A stretch of DNA of 23,359 nucleotides from Selaginella moellendorffii (GCF_000143415.4 NW_003314287.1:1750951-1774309), one strand, 5' to 3'. Positions 9,904 through 19,357 are shown, counted from the first letter of the stretch. Notes: a model not told the origin generated them from the sequence alone. Program-made: numbers and translations.

Positions 9904-10954
9904 AAAGCCCATAGCAAAAAATGTAAAAGAAACATATTAGGGGGTGAACACTCCCTAGACTTTGCAAATAGAGCCTTTCCTCATAAACCAGAAGGATACC
10001 CCCAAGGATAGAGGTAGTAATCCTATATTATTTGGTGCAATAATCAAAGGATAAAAGAAAAGGACTAATAGCCAAAAATGGGCTTTGGAAATTGTTAAAA
10101 GGAATTCAAATGATAAATTAGGCAAGAAACCACAATGTGATGGATTCTAACGGATTGTAAAAAAGAAAATATATTTTCAATGATGAGATTTCTTAAATGC
10201 TCTAATTTGGTAGAAGGTGAAAACTCCAAAAGATGGAGTGGCAAAGTAGCCAAATGATGGGACCATGGATAGCTCTAACACAAATTATGAATAAGTAAAA
10301 CATAATGCCTAAAATGCCACAAAGTAAAAGAGGGGATAATGGTGCCTTCAAATATAGAACTTTTTAAGATGGGGAAATGGAGTTTGCATAACATGTGCAA
10401 TACAATGTGTCAGAAATACCTAAGAAATTAACTTGATAAGTCTATATTAAAGTTTTAAAGCGTGATGGTTATATTGATAGAGGCTAAGACTATGCTAGAA
10501 TAAGTCCACCAGTGGTCTAATGGGTCTCTAAGCTAAAGAAACTATACTCCTTAGAGGGTGGGTAAGGCATGGTGAACCTTCGGTGTTAAACTATTGATAA
10601 ATAGTGGTTTGGTGCAAAAGATGAAAATGGTAATCCATGATGGGGTTACTTTATAAAATGGTTTATTGTTCGATGGGGATATTAAACTTCATCTATAAGT
10701 GATGGAGTTGTAAGATAAAAATCCCTAAGCCCCAAAGTGGAACCAAAAGTAGGCTATGTGGCAATAGCTGAAGCAAAAGTCCAATAAACATAACACATTT
10801 AGACCAAAAGCTCTAAATCATAAAATCGAGAATAAGAGTGGAACTCCTAAAGAAGGGTTCGAGGAACGATTATGAAATGATTGGTGAGCGAGTCTCTAGA
10901 AAGAGACACAAAAGAGACCAACACGTGTATGTGACACATGGAAATGCCGGAACT

Positions 10955-11090
10955 GAGCCCGAGATGGAGTCTGAGATGGAGTTTGAGGTCAAGTCTGATA
11001 TAGAAGTCGAGATTGGGTCCAAGATGGAGACAGAAACCAAAACCAAATTCAAGTCCAAGTTCATATCTAAGTTCAAAACCAAGACTAAAT
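10955..11090 (+). repeat. contracted GAG-hexamer array
   Basis: Only about 135 bp of GAG/AAG-initial units remain (GAGATGGAGTCT, AAGTCC, AAAACC), against 350-570 bp in the other LTRs. Confidence 0.7.
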
Positions 11091-11304
11091 ACTAATGCAA
11101 GTTGTGGGGTAAAAGCGCAAAGTGATTGTCCCCCAAGGTGGTGGGGTTGTAAAGATTCCAAAAATATAATAGAGAGAGTGTGGGGGTTGGACTCTAGTGA
11201 AACCAGGAAAGGCCAATGTAACCCAAGAAGGTTATACCCACATGATGGGGTGATGATATAACTATTGAGGAGTTTAAGGCTAAAATGAACATGGATGGAC
11301 AAAT

Positions 11305-11348
11305 GGGACTCTTTTTTCCTCTCTTTTTCCACAGAATTGGGAAGACGA
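11305..11348 (+). other. ~44-bp insertion in element B 3' LTR with pyrimidine tract
   Basis: The other LTRs run directly from the ACAAA(T/C)AAGC block into AGGGTAGCTT. Here about 44 bp intervene, including a long T/C tract followed by CCACAG, which resembles a 3' splice site. Origin unknown. Confidence 0.4.
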
Positions 11349-12138
11349 CAGGGTAAATTGGTAAAGTGTTCAAGAGTTAACTCTAGCTCCCTTGGGAGTT
11401 CAAATGGTTAGTGCTTCTAATCCAAGTGTGGGTGGCACTACCTACTTGGATACCTAGCATGGCTGATCAGAACCTCACTCTAGCCACATAGCTATAACAC
11501 CCAAGTAAGGAGAATACCCAAAAGGCTTATATAAAGCTATAGTGTTTTGAAATGTCATCCCAAAGTCCTGGAGTATGGAAAAGAAGAGGAATAATCCTCT
11601 TGCGTGATGACCAAAGACATAGTCACATGGTGAGGAAGTTCCAAACGTTAATAGGATTTAATGGTTAGGCTTTTGGGCCCTAACTCAATAGCAGTGTTGG
11701 TGAGCACTGCCGTGGACGGAGTGGGATTTAGTAGAGACTGAAGACGGATATTGGGGAAAGGTGTTCTCTATATCTTTGGGCATTTTAAGGATGCTAAAAT
11801 GTGGTTATGAGATAACCATTCATGGATGAATGGCTTAGTCTTTAGTTGACAGATTTGTGGCACATGTGGTTTTGGACTACTAATGAACAAAGGCAAATAG
11901 ACATAACCTTAGGGTAATAAGCTAACATGTCAATAGTACTTTGGATGTCTATAATGAAATTAGACACATGAAACATTTGGACCAAGTGTAAAAAATAGAG
12001 TGGTGTTGAGGCAACCCATGGAAATAGTAAATCCCTAAGTTGAGAATAGAACTTATAAAGGTTGTGAGTGAAACTCTTTCAAATGGCTAAAGGTGTGGTT
12101 AAATGATTAAAGTAGAATAGAAAAATTAATCACTTACA

Positions 12139-12182
12139 CCAAAGGCCCAACCACTAAGTTTCACTAACCTTTGGGACTGTCG
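12139..12182 (-). repeat. short LTR fragment abutting element B
   Basis: About 37 bases from 12144 match the minus-oriented LTR block containing CCAACCACTAAGT and TTTGGGACT (compare 4554-4592 and 6912-6948). It sits immediately right of element B's LTR end, in opposite orientation. Confidence 0.5.
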
Positions 12183-13148
12183 ACTATATTGCCAAGCAAA
12201 ATGGCCTCTAGATTAGTAAGGAGAGGCATCTATCAAGGCATTGAGATGGCATCATAGAGAGCATCAAGGTATGGATTGCAAATATGGAGTTGAATTTCCC
12301 CAACACCATGTCAACTCTAGGATGAACAATCTAACACTTAGTTCTTTATGAGTAAGATTTTTAGGATAAAATTACATAAAATTTATTAATATCATTATTT
12401 TCCATTATTTCTAACTTAAGAATTATTTTATAGAAATTAAAAGAAGATAAGGAGTTTAAAAAAACTAAATTGGCATTTTATTATATTTCATAGTATAAAT
12501 TTTTCACATCTTGTAAAATATACTTGTTAAATAAAAACAAATAGTACATATTCAGTATGTTTTTAACTATTTTAATATTTATCAATAAATATTGAAGATG
12601 ATTTATCAGGATAAATAATATTCAATATAACATTATCTATTTATTTTTATGTATTATTACTTGTCAAAATTTATTTTCCCACTTTAGCTTTTCCCACATT
12701 TTATTTATACATTTCTGTAGAGTTTTTAATTTTATCATTTTTGCACATAATTATTTTTATGCTGTTTTGATTTTAATTTTATATTATTTTTTGAATAGAA
12801 AATTAGATTACTTAATTTTTAAAATAAGAAAAAAAATTAATTTTTTAAATGATTTTATAGTTGATAATGAGACTTCTTTTAAATCTCATTCCATGAATTT
12901 GAAGAAAGCATAATAAATTATTATTGAAGATATTAATAACACTCTTCAAAATATATCAATTATATATTGTAATATATAGTACAAGATTTGTAAACAGTTT
13001 TTAAGTTAAAATAATGAAATTATAAAAAACTAATATAATAATAATAAGTAAATAAAAGTGAATTATTTTTTATCAATACTTCTAGTTCTTACTTTTTCAT
13101 ATATATATATATATATAATTTGAGAAATATAAATTTGATAAATATATT
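12183..13148. other. AT-rich spacer without a recognisable gene
   Basis: After about 170 bp of unassigned mixed sequence, composition becomes very A/T-rich from about 12350 to 13148, with no long open frame and no match to the repeats elsewhere in the window. It probably represents low-copy intergenic DNA 3' of the small secreted-protein gene. It includes an (AT)n run at 13099-13117. Confidence 0.55.
13099..13117. repeat. (AT)n microsatellite
   Basis: Uninterrupted alternating A and T for 19 bases, about 30 bp 3' of the stop codon of the secreted-protein gene. Confidence 0.9.
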
Positions 13149-13595
13149 TTATAAATTACAAGTTGAAAATAATGATTTGGATGAGTTTATATTTGATTTT
13201 GTATCTAGAAGTTCATCCCTTGCATGCTCCACTCGTAAAGACATAGACCCATCAAGTAAAGTGAGTATGCTTCCTGGGTCATAATAACTAAGACATGTAT
13301 TCCATATATCTGTAACAGCTTCTGTAAAGTCATTAAATGTTGATTGGTGGTTCCATCCAATTTGAAGGAAGCAACCCAAAGTTCCAACTCTTGCAGTATA
13401 AAATCCAGATGCATATGAACTCTGTACAAAATTATTCCATACCATAGTTACGCATCTACAATATTCCTCAGGATTTGTTGCTCTTCTAAAAGTTCTAATG
13501 CATGTTTGAAAGGATTCATTGCAGGAGTAAGAGTGGGCTACTCTACAACAAATAAATAAAAGATATATAAATACAAGAGATTTCCAGAATTTCAT
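13149..13595 (-). CDS. small secreted cysteine-rich protein, family not recognised
   Basis: The predicted product is 148 residues, using the internal ATG at 13595. An upstream in-frame ATG at 13643 would add 16 residues, but the 13595 start places a basic N-terminus (MKFWK) directly before a hydrophobic core (LVFIYLLFICC) and a likely cleavage site after AHS, a textbook secretory signal. The mature part of ~126 residues has six spaced cysteines in its first ~80 residues, in a pattern close to C-x6-C-x13-C-x-C-x26-C-x25-C, with aromatic residues between (YCRC, GFYTAR, WNTC). One more cysteine lies three residues from the end. The C-terminal 45 residues are polar and probably disordered. I cannot assign a function. 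Paired cysteines suggest a disulfide-bonded apoplastic protein, but this is inference. An intron is not needed. Its codons are AT-rich, unlike the SAC3-like exons upstream. Confidence 0.62.
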   Translation of the reverse strand: MKFWKSLVFIYLLFICCRVAHSYSCNESFQTCIRTFRRATNPEEYCRCVTMVWNNFVQSSYASGFYTARVGTLGCFLQIGWNHQSTFNDFTEAVTDIWNTCLSYYDPGSILTLLDGSMSLRVEHARDELLDTKSNINSSKSLFSTCNL

Positions 13596-13740
13596 ATTCT
13601 CACTAATAATTTTTATGGAATGCTTTGGGTTTATAAGATCCAAACAGAATAAAACAAAAACACATTAATAATTTCTAATGATAGACAATAATAAGCGTAT
13701 ATTCTTGTTTGTAGTTTTTGGAAAAATTATACTAGCTAAA

Positions 13741-13750
13741 ATTTATAAAC
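13741..13750 (-). promoter_or_regulatory. possible TATA box for the secreted-protein gene
   Basis: On the minus strand GTTTATAAAT occurs about 150 bp before the preferred ATG. Only the motif and its position support it. Confidence 0.25.
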
Positions 13751-13799
13751 CAGATGAACTTCCTCAACACAAACAACCTCACAAGAGATATTAAAAGGT

Positions 13800-14070
13800 A
13801 GATGCAAACTTTGTCTCTCCTACTGACTCAACAAAAACACGACCGTCGATCACAATCCACACCAACCGAGCCCTCGAGAATCCTGGCGATGAGCACGGCG
13901 TCGATGTTCTGGTGGTCCAATCTAGCTTGGGTAATGTACAATTGTATTTCAATACAACAAAATTTCCTCTCTAAGTTTGCAGCAGCCCCCCTCCATCTTA
14001 TTACACTTCCTCGTGGAAATGGCAAAGAATCGCTCTCCTCCTTTTTGCTAACTTTTACCTCCCAAAGCGT
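13800..14070. other. unassigned GC-richer block, possible 3' UTR or stray exon
   Basis: This lies between the SAC3-like stop (14071) and the secreted-protein gene. Composition over about 13840-13930 is richer in G+C than the flanks and similar to the SAC3-like exons. Both strands have open frames here (minus 13828-14025, plus 13802-14128). On the minus strand AATAAG at about 70 nt past the SAC3-like stop could be a poly(A) signal. I cannot decide between 3' UTR and an exon of another gene. Confidence 0.35.
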
Positions 14071-15158
14071 TCAAGCTTGGGCCGAACGAGTCAAAAAGTC
14101 GTTGACGGCGAGGTTAGCATCGCCATGAGCAACCGCGTCTTCTGGTTCCGGCATGAATAAGGTGGCAGCGCTTGCCTGTGAAATAGAGGGAAAAACAAAC
14201 ATTGCAATAAATCAGAAAGTGAATCTCTACAAAATCTCTCATCGACAGTACCTTTGCATCGAATTGCCGCTCAGAACTAGCGCTGTCCACGACAACTTGC
14301 CCGCCATGAGCTTTCACCCATTCTTCGCACTCGTCGAGCACATCCTTGTCAGCCTGTGCTCCATTTGTGAATCCCAGCATCCGAGCTATCACTTCCAGAG
14401 GTAACGTCGGCCTGTACGACCGAGACATACACCTCAGGGCTTCAAAACGCATCCTCTCCACGTAAAGATCTGCCATATTACTTTCGCGTGAGCACCGCTT
14501 TTCTAAACTTCGAAGAGAAGAGGTCTTTACCCATCAAATAGAAGTTGAGATTTGGAGCCGTTTTGTATAGCCGGAAGAACATGATGTAGTTTCCCAGGGC
14601 CACGGCACCACGCACGGCTAAAGAGTGCTTAACTGCCTCGTCTTCTCGGGCCTCTGGTGTCAGCCTGTTACGTGGGAAAAAGGTCACTGGAGTTTCTAAA
14701 CTACTTATAGGACATACCTTGCTATTGATGACAAAAGATCTCGGTTACTTCCATTCTGGAAAATAATATACAACAAGCTGTACGCGGTGAATTCGTTACA
14801 GCAACCGGAAATCCCCTCGGAGTAAAGAGTCTTTAGCTGTGTTTGGCACTGAAACCAGCAAGAAAGGATCAATGGCCAGACAAACTACAAAGCAGAATGT
14901 ATACCTGATTGTATTCTGCCAGGTCACCTGCTTCTAATGCTGCTCGAGCATGAACTTCGTACACCTGTATTATATATTAGCAGTTGCAAAAAGAAAGAAA
15001 TAAAAAATTAAATCAACCTGGACAGTGAGTTCATTCCGTATTCTCTATACCGTAAGATCTTGTCTAATTGACTTTAGCTGCTCGCACTTGTAGAAATAGT
15101 TTTTGGATGTCGACTCCACCATTTTCAAAGCCTTCGTAAGTACCTCTTCCGGTCTCAC
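14071..15158 (-). pseudogene. SAC3/THP3 (LENG8-like) PCI-domain protein, 3' six exons, truncated and with nonsense codon
   Basis: Six exons read on the minus strand: 15158-15018, 14964-14905, 14848-14718, 14664-14531, 14469-14252 and 14175-14071. All introns are GT-AG and 53-76 bp. The spliced frame gives 262 codons with the plant SAC3A/LENG8 signature: RPEEVL, YKCEQLKSIRQDLTV, RNELTVQVYE, LEAGDLAEYNQCQ, DEAVKHSLAVRGAV, MFFRLYKTAPNLN, LYVERMR, CMSRSYRP and the tail FMPEPEDAVAHGD, ending at a TGA. This is the SAC3/GANP-PCI fold, known for mRNA-export and TREX-2-like or Thp3-Csn12-like complexes in the nucleus. Two defects are visible. A TAG at 15047-15045 stands where the family has glutamine (DLTV-Q-RIRNEL), a single C-to-T change. 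The upstream exons (most of the ~1000-residue protein) are absent, element C beginning at about 15205. Exon and splice quality imply recent decay. Confidence 0.82.
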
Positions 15159-15204
15159 CTAAACAAACAAGCTCATCAGCACGAGAACTTACAATATAAC
15201 TTAC
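15159..15204 (-). other. remaining intron at the SAC3-like / retroelement junction
   Basis: The acceptor TTTGTTTAG precedes the first retained exon. Two GTAAGT motifs on the minus strand (15204-15199 and 15192-15187) could be the donor. The outer one gives a 46-bp intron, close to the other five, and lies directly against the start of element C similarity, so the exon before it appears to have been replaced by retroelement DNA. Confidence 0.5.
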
Positions 15205-15739
15205 ACTACGATCATGGATGGACTCCTCCATGCTTGGCTCCATGGGCCACCCCTTTTGAAGTTAGCACCTTCAACTAGGGAATTTGTTCCCCTGACTTGC
15301 CACTCTCGCTTAGCAAGTCATCCAACCAATGTAACATGGTTTCATGCATAAGCGTGAAAGTCCTTTACCATCGACTTTCGTTCAAAGTCATCCCTTTGAA
15401 AACTCGGGAACTACTTCCCCAACCTTGATAGCACTGCCTTATGGCAAACTTCAAGACCACGCTTTTGCTACACCACTCTGATTTCACGCGTTCTATGAAC
15501 CATTTACACTTAGCTTTCTAGTTACTATGCTACCTAGAATTGTCTTTGGAAACCTTGAAGGAACTTTGTCCTTTAGCTTGCTAAGGCCTCTCCTTTTGCA
15601 AGCTTTTTAATTGCTATATGATTTAGCATGGATAATTTCATACTTTAGACTTTCTACCATGCTTTAACAAGTATTCTTAAGGATGAACCTACCCGATAGC
15701 CTAGGGAGTGGTTTCTCAATTCGGGTATACTCACCTTAT

Positions 15740-15933
15740 TGTAAGCAACCAAAGGGAACGACTCGAGAGACGATCCATGGGGTTCAAATATAGAGGGAAA
15801 GGGCCCATGAACAAGAGTGTACCCCCTTTTCCAATCGGTTAAGGGTCTTGGGATACTTGGGGTTAAGCGTCCTTGGGTTTGAATAGTACTGGGCTGGGTG
15901 ACCTCCCGGGAAGTCCAAACTCAAGAGCTTACA
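15740..15933 (+). repeat. 5' LTR of the intact TRIM
   Basis: 194 bp; identical in length to its partner at 16140 and differing at two bases. It contains an A/T-rich CAAATATAGAGG stretch that could serve as the TATA region. Confidence 0.93.
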
Positions 15934-15935
15934 TT

Positions 15936-15946
15936 TGGTATCAGAG
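15936..15946 (+). other. primer-binding site of the intact TRIM
   Basis: TGGTATCAGAG is an 11-base match to the plant initiator-Met tRNA-type primer-binding consensus, two bases downstream of the LTR. Confidence 0.9.
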
Positions 15947-16139
15947 GGGTCTCGGGTCCGACTCTGTTGGTTGGCTTAGGGGAATCGCACCACATGTTGA
16001 TTGACATCTGGCTGGTCCAGTTTGCTCCCACTGGGCTCGACCCGAGGGGTAGGGTGTCAAGAGAGCGAGGCTCTCGGGAGAGCTGCGGCTCTCAGCTTCC
16101 GTTCACGAGGGCGTGAACTTGCAGGGAAGCGTGGTGGAT

Positions 16140-16333
16140 TGTAAGCAACCAAAGGGAACGACTCGAGAGACGATCCATGGGGTTCAAATATAGAGGGAAA
16201 GGGCCCATGAACAAGAGTGCACCCGCTTTTCCAATCGGTTAAGGGTCTTGGGATACTTGGGGTTAAGCGTCCTTGGGTTTGAATAGTACTGGGCTGGGTG
16301 ACCTCCCGGGAAGTCCAAACTCAAGAGCTTACA
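16140..16333 (+). repeat. 3' LTR of the intact TRIM
   Basis: 194 bp, preceded by a purine-rich stretch and followed by the CTTAT target duplication. Confidence 0.93.
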
Positions 16334-16959
16334 CTTATAATTCCACACACCAGAATTAATGTTGCTATATATGAGCCTTTATATGCCTATCACTAGTCTT
16401 GCCAAAATTTCATTTTTGGCTTTGTCTAATTTAGGTAAACGGACTTTTCCCGTCTTTGCAACCTTGAACATTTGGATAGTACTTTTTATCCATCATTCGT
16501 TAAGGACTTAGTCCCTTAGGCCTTATTTATTGCCCTTGCGACATTAAACAACACCTCCTAGTGTTCTAGAGTGTTTAGGTGTCCCAATGATGGCATCTTT
16601 GCCAATAAGCATTCCCTTTAACGACATTGACTTACTATATCGGCACATAAGCAATTTATCCCCCCATCAGGGTATATCTAACTTCCTTATGCTATTAAGA
16701 AGTTTTGGGTAGCTGCCTACTACCAGTTTAACTGATTATTTTGCACCTTTTGCTTAGTTGCTGTGAAACACAAAATCCCTAGGCCCCAAAGTGGAGCCAG
16801 AAGGGCGCCACGTGGTAGTGGCCGAAGCGAAAGCCAAACAAGCATAACACGTTTGGACTAAAAGCTCCAACTTGATAGGTCGAGAGCGGGAGTGGAACTC
16901 CCAACAAAGTGCTCGAGGAATGAGCACGAAGCGAGCAATAAGCAAGGCTCTAAAAAGGG

Positions 16960-17530
16960 ACCCGAGATGGAGTCTGAGATGGAGTCCGAGATGGAGTCCG
17001 AGACGGAGTCCGAGATGGACCCGAGACGGAGTCCGAGATGGACCGAGACGGAGTCCGAGACGGAGTCCGAGATGGAGTCCTAGACGGAGTCCAAGATGGA
17101 GTCCAAGACGGAGTCCGAGATGGACCTGAGACGGAGTCCGAGATGGACCTGAGACGGAGTCCGAGATGGACCTGAGATGGAGTCCGAGATGGAGTCCGAG
17201 ACGGAGTCCGAGATGGACCCGAGACGGAGTCTGAGATGGACCGAAACGGAGTCCGAGATGGAGTCCAAGATGGACCCGAGATGGAGTCCGAGATGGACCG
17301 AGATGGAGTCCGAGATGGAGTCCGAGATGAAGTCCGAGAAGGACCCGAGATGGAGTCCGAGGTCGAGACCGGGACCGAGATCGAGATTGGGACCGAGACC
17401 AAGGCCGAGACCGAGACCGGGACCGAGGCCGAGACCGAGGCCAAGGCCAAGGCCGAGACCGAGCCCGAGCTCGAGTCCGAGTCTGAGTCCGAGTCCGAGT
17501 CCGAGTCCGAGTCCGAGTTTGAGTCTGAGA
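16960..17530 (+). repeat. GAG-hexamer/dodecamer array, longest copy (~570 bp)
   Basis: The order in the sense direction is GAGATGGAGTCC and GAGACGGAGTCC 12-mers with shorter GAGATGGACC(C/T) units, then GAGACC/GAGGCC/GGGACC hexamers, then about nine GAGTCC/GAGTCT hexamers. The array ends just before the conserved GGGTGAAAGCCCTAAGCG block. Confidence 0.9.
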
Positions 17531-17618
17531 GGGTGAAAGCCCTAAGCGTTCGTCTCCCAGACCCTGGGGGGTTTGGTGAGCTCCAAAAGTATAGTAAGGG
17601 GAGGACTGCAGTGGAGCC

Positions 17619-17694
17619 AGTTTGGCTAGGAAAGGCTAGTTTGGCTAGGAAAGGCCAGTTTGGCCAGGAAAGGCCAGTTTGGCCTAGGAAAGCC
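17619..17694 (+). repeat. 19-bp tandem repeat, four units
   Basis: Four adjacent units of AGTTTGGCTAGGAAAGGCT type with one to three differences. The LTRs at 4084 and 6444 have about two units at the same place (4967-5000 and 7320-7353), so this is a copy-number-variable minisatellite within the LTR. Confidence 0.9.
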
Positions 17695-19357
17695 AGACCC
17701 AGTGTTGGGTGATGAACTGACCACTGGGAAGTCCAAGACTAGAGTGAATACAGACCAACAAGCGGGGTAGCTTGGTGAAGTGTTCAAGAGCTAGCTCTAG
17801 TTCCCCCGGGAGATCGACTGGTCGATGCTCCCAGTCCAAGTGTGGGTGGCACTACCTACTTGGATACCTGGCGTGGCTCAACAGAACCTCGCTCTAAGCC
17901 CATGGCTAGAGCACCCAAAGGCGGAAAGCGGGGAGAGTACCCACGAGGCTCGCATAAGGCGACAGTGTTCCGAAATGTTGTCCCAAAGTCCCAAACTATA
18001 GAATGGAAGAGGAGTAATCCTCTAGTGTGGTGACCAAGGATACAATCATGTGGTGAGAAAGTCCCAGAGGACCATGGGACTTAGTGGTCGGGCTTGTGGG
18101 CCTTGATCTAGTGGCATTGTTGGCGAATATGGCCATGGACTGAAAAGGGACTTGGTAGGAACTGATAAAGGGATATTGGGGAAGGCTATTCCCCATGTCT
18201 GTGGGCATCCTAAGGATGTTAAGGAGTGGATCTAGGATTATCACTCGTGGATGGATGTCCCAATCCTTGAGAGACGGGACTGCGATGCAGGTGGTGTTAA
18301 ACCATCGGTGTGACCAAGGTGAATGGGCATGGCTTTAGCGTAACGGGCTGATATGTCGGTGGTACCTTGGGGTGTCGGTCATGGGATTAGACACGTGGAG
18401 CACTAGGACCAAGTGCAATGGTGGAGTGGCATGGTTGCCATTCTTGGGGCTAATAAGTCCCTAAGTCCAGAATAGGACTTATGGAGGTTGTGAGTGAGAC
18501 TCCTCCAAGTGGTTGAAGGTGTGGTTAAGTGACTAAAGTAGAATGGAAAATTTAGTTGTTTACAGTTGCCTCATAGTTATTAAGGTCTACAACTCATTGC
18601 TGGTGCTTCCACACCTCCATTATTATCTAGGTCACCACACTCCAACTACATGCCTTCCAGTTTAGGCTATACCATTCCCATTTCCATTAGGATTCCTTTG
18701 GGAAGGGGTTCTTGTGAATCCGTCAACTCACCTTAAGGCATCACGCTTTGGCACATTTAATGTCTTTACACTATTGGCTCCACGAGCCTACCTTTATGAC
18801 ACTTCCTACTTGTGTCTAGGTCCTTGCCAAGACCAATATAGTTCTTTCTCATGCCAACTATCCGTTAGCACTGCACTATAGAGTTTACTCACAACTTTGT
18901 GTCATAGTTATTTTCTTCTGGGAACACCTTCCCCACAACTTTAATATAGCCCATTCCGCCCTCAATGAGATACTCACTATTCTCATACTTGGATTTTATG
19001 ATCCTCCCCAACCTTTGTGGGGCACAATACACTTCAGTCCAAATGTTTTTAGCAACCCTTAAGACCATTCCTTGACTCTACTTGAGTCATCTAGCATTTT
19101 TGAACTTTAAAATCTAATGACCTATAAAGTCTTATTTGAAGTGCCAACTCGCTGGAATACAACTTCTTGTATTCATTTCCTACTCACAAGGACCATCTTT
19201 GCAAGTGTCACTCCAACACTTGATGTTATTCCATGGGGCAACCTTTGCCCCTTTGGACTATTTATCCATGTGATGAAAATACCAACTCATCCTCTAAGTA
19301 CACCCCTAACTCCTTGGGCTGTTTCAGCATTTATAATGGGTAGCCTTGGCTACCATT

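Larger units (their letters stand above)
5663..12138 (+). mobile_element. LTR retroelement B, old and multiply interrupted (3' part)
   Basis: The plus-strand internal sequence of the same family is present in three pieces that are collinear with the reverse complement of element A. Bases 5663-5979 match about 990-649, bases 8206-8272 match about 640-509, and bases 9904-10425 match about 512-1. Then 10426-10708 leads into the 3' LTR at 10709. Its 5' part would lie left of the window, beyond element A. Compared with A and C it shows many C-to-T and G-to-A changes and small indels, consistent with an old, formerly methylated copy. No coding domain is recognised. Confidence 0.75.
10709..12138 (+). 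repeat. 3' LTR of element B (1430 bp, most decayed copy)
   Basis: It begins TGTAAGATAAAA, a mutated form of the family start, and ends CACTTACA. It is preceded by element B internal sequence with a weak purine-rich tract ending at 10708. It carries the shortest hexamer array (10955-11090) and many transitions relative to the other LTRs. The far right flank (from 12139) cannot be paired with a duplication because the 5' LTR is outside the window. Confidence 0.8.
15740..16333 (+). mobile_element. intact TRIM (terminal-repeat retrotransposon in miniature), 594 bp
   Basis: Two LTRs of 194 bp (15740-15933 and 16140-16333) begin TGTAAGC and end GCTTACA, so the ends are also 7-bp inverted repeats. 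They differ at only two positions (T/C and C/G in the GTGTACCCCC stretch). Two bases after the 5' LTR lies TGGTATCAGAG (15936-15946), the initiator-Met tRNA primer-binding site. A purine-rich tract (about 16121-16137) precedes the 3' LTR. The 206-bp interior cannot encode retroviral proteins, so mobilisation must be in trans. CTTAT is duplicated at 15735-15739 and 16334-16338. Element A has the empty site at 2424-2428 (TTTAT, one change). Confidence 0.95.
16762..18564 (+). mobile_element. solo LTR (1803 bp), best-preserved copy, inserted in element C
   Basis: It runs from TGTGAAACAC to TTGTTTACA, with GTTGC duplicated on both sides (16757-16761 and 18565-18569). Element A has the uninterrupted TTAGTTGCCTCA at 2845-2856. 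No internal region or second LTR is present, so it is a solo LTR. It retains more CpG than the copies at 8273 and 10709 and has the longest hexamer array. Confidence 0.93.

Noticed and set aside
8273-12138. Interpretation of 8273-12138 as one element with two LTRs
   Set aside because: The first LTR is followed by no primer-binding site, has its own flanking duplication (CAAGC/AAAGC), and the sequences on both sides join into element B internal DNA, so it is a solo LTR insertion rather than B's 5' LTR.
13802-14128. 108-residue plus-strand open frame
   Set aside because: It crosses the SAC3-like last exon antisense and shows no recognised domain; kept only as an unassigned block.
16960-17530. 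CRISPR-like repeat array
   Set aside because: Units of 6-12 bp are contiguous, with no unique spacers, and the setting is a plant LTR.
16872-17712. MESEMESE-type open frames of 85-166 residues in the solo LTR
   Set aside because: Array-derived; the mixed 10-12-base units shift frame repeatedly and the flanking LTR sequence is non-coding in other copies.
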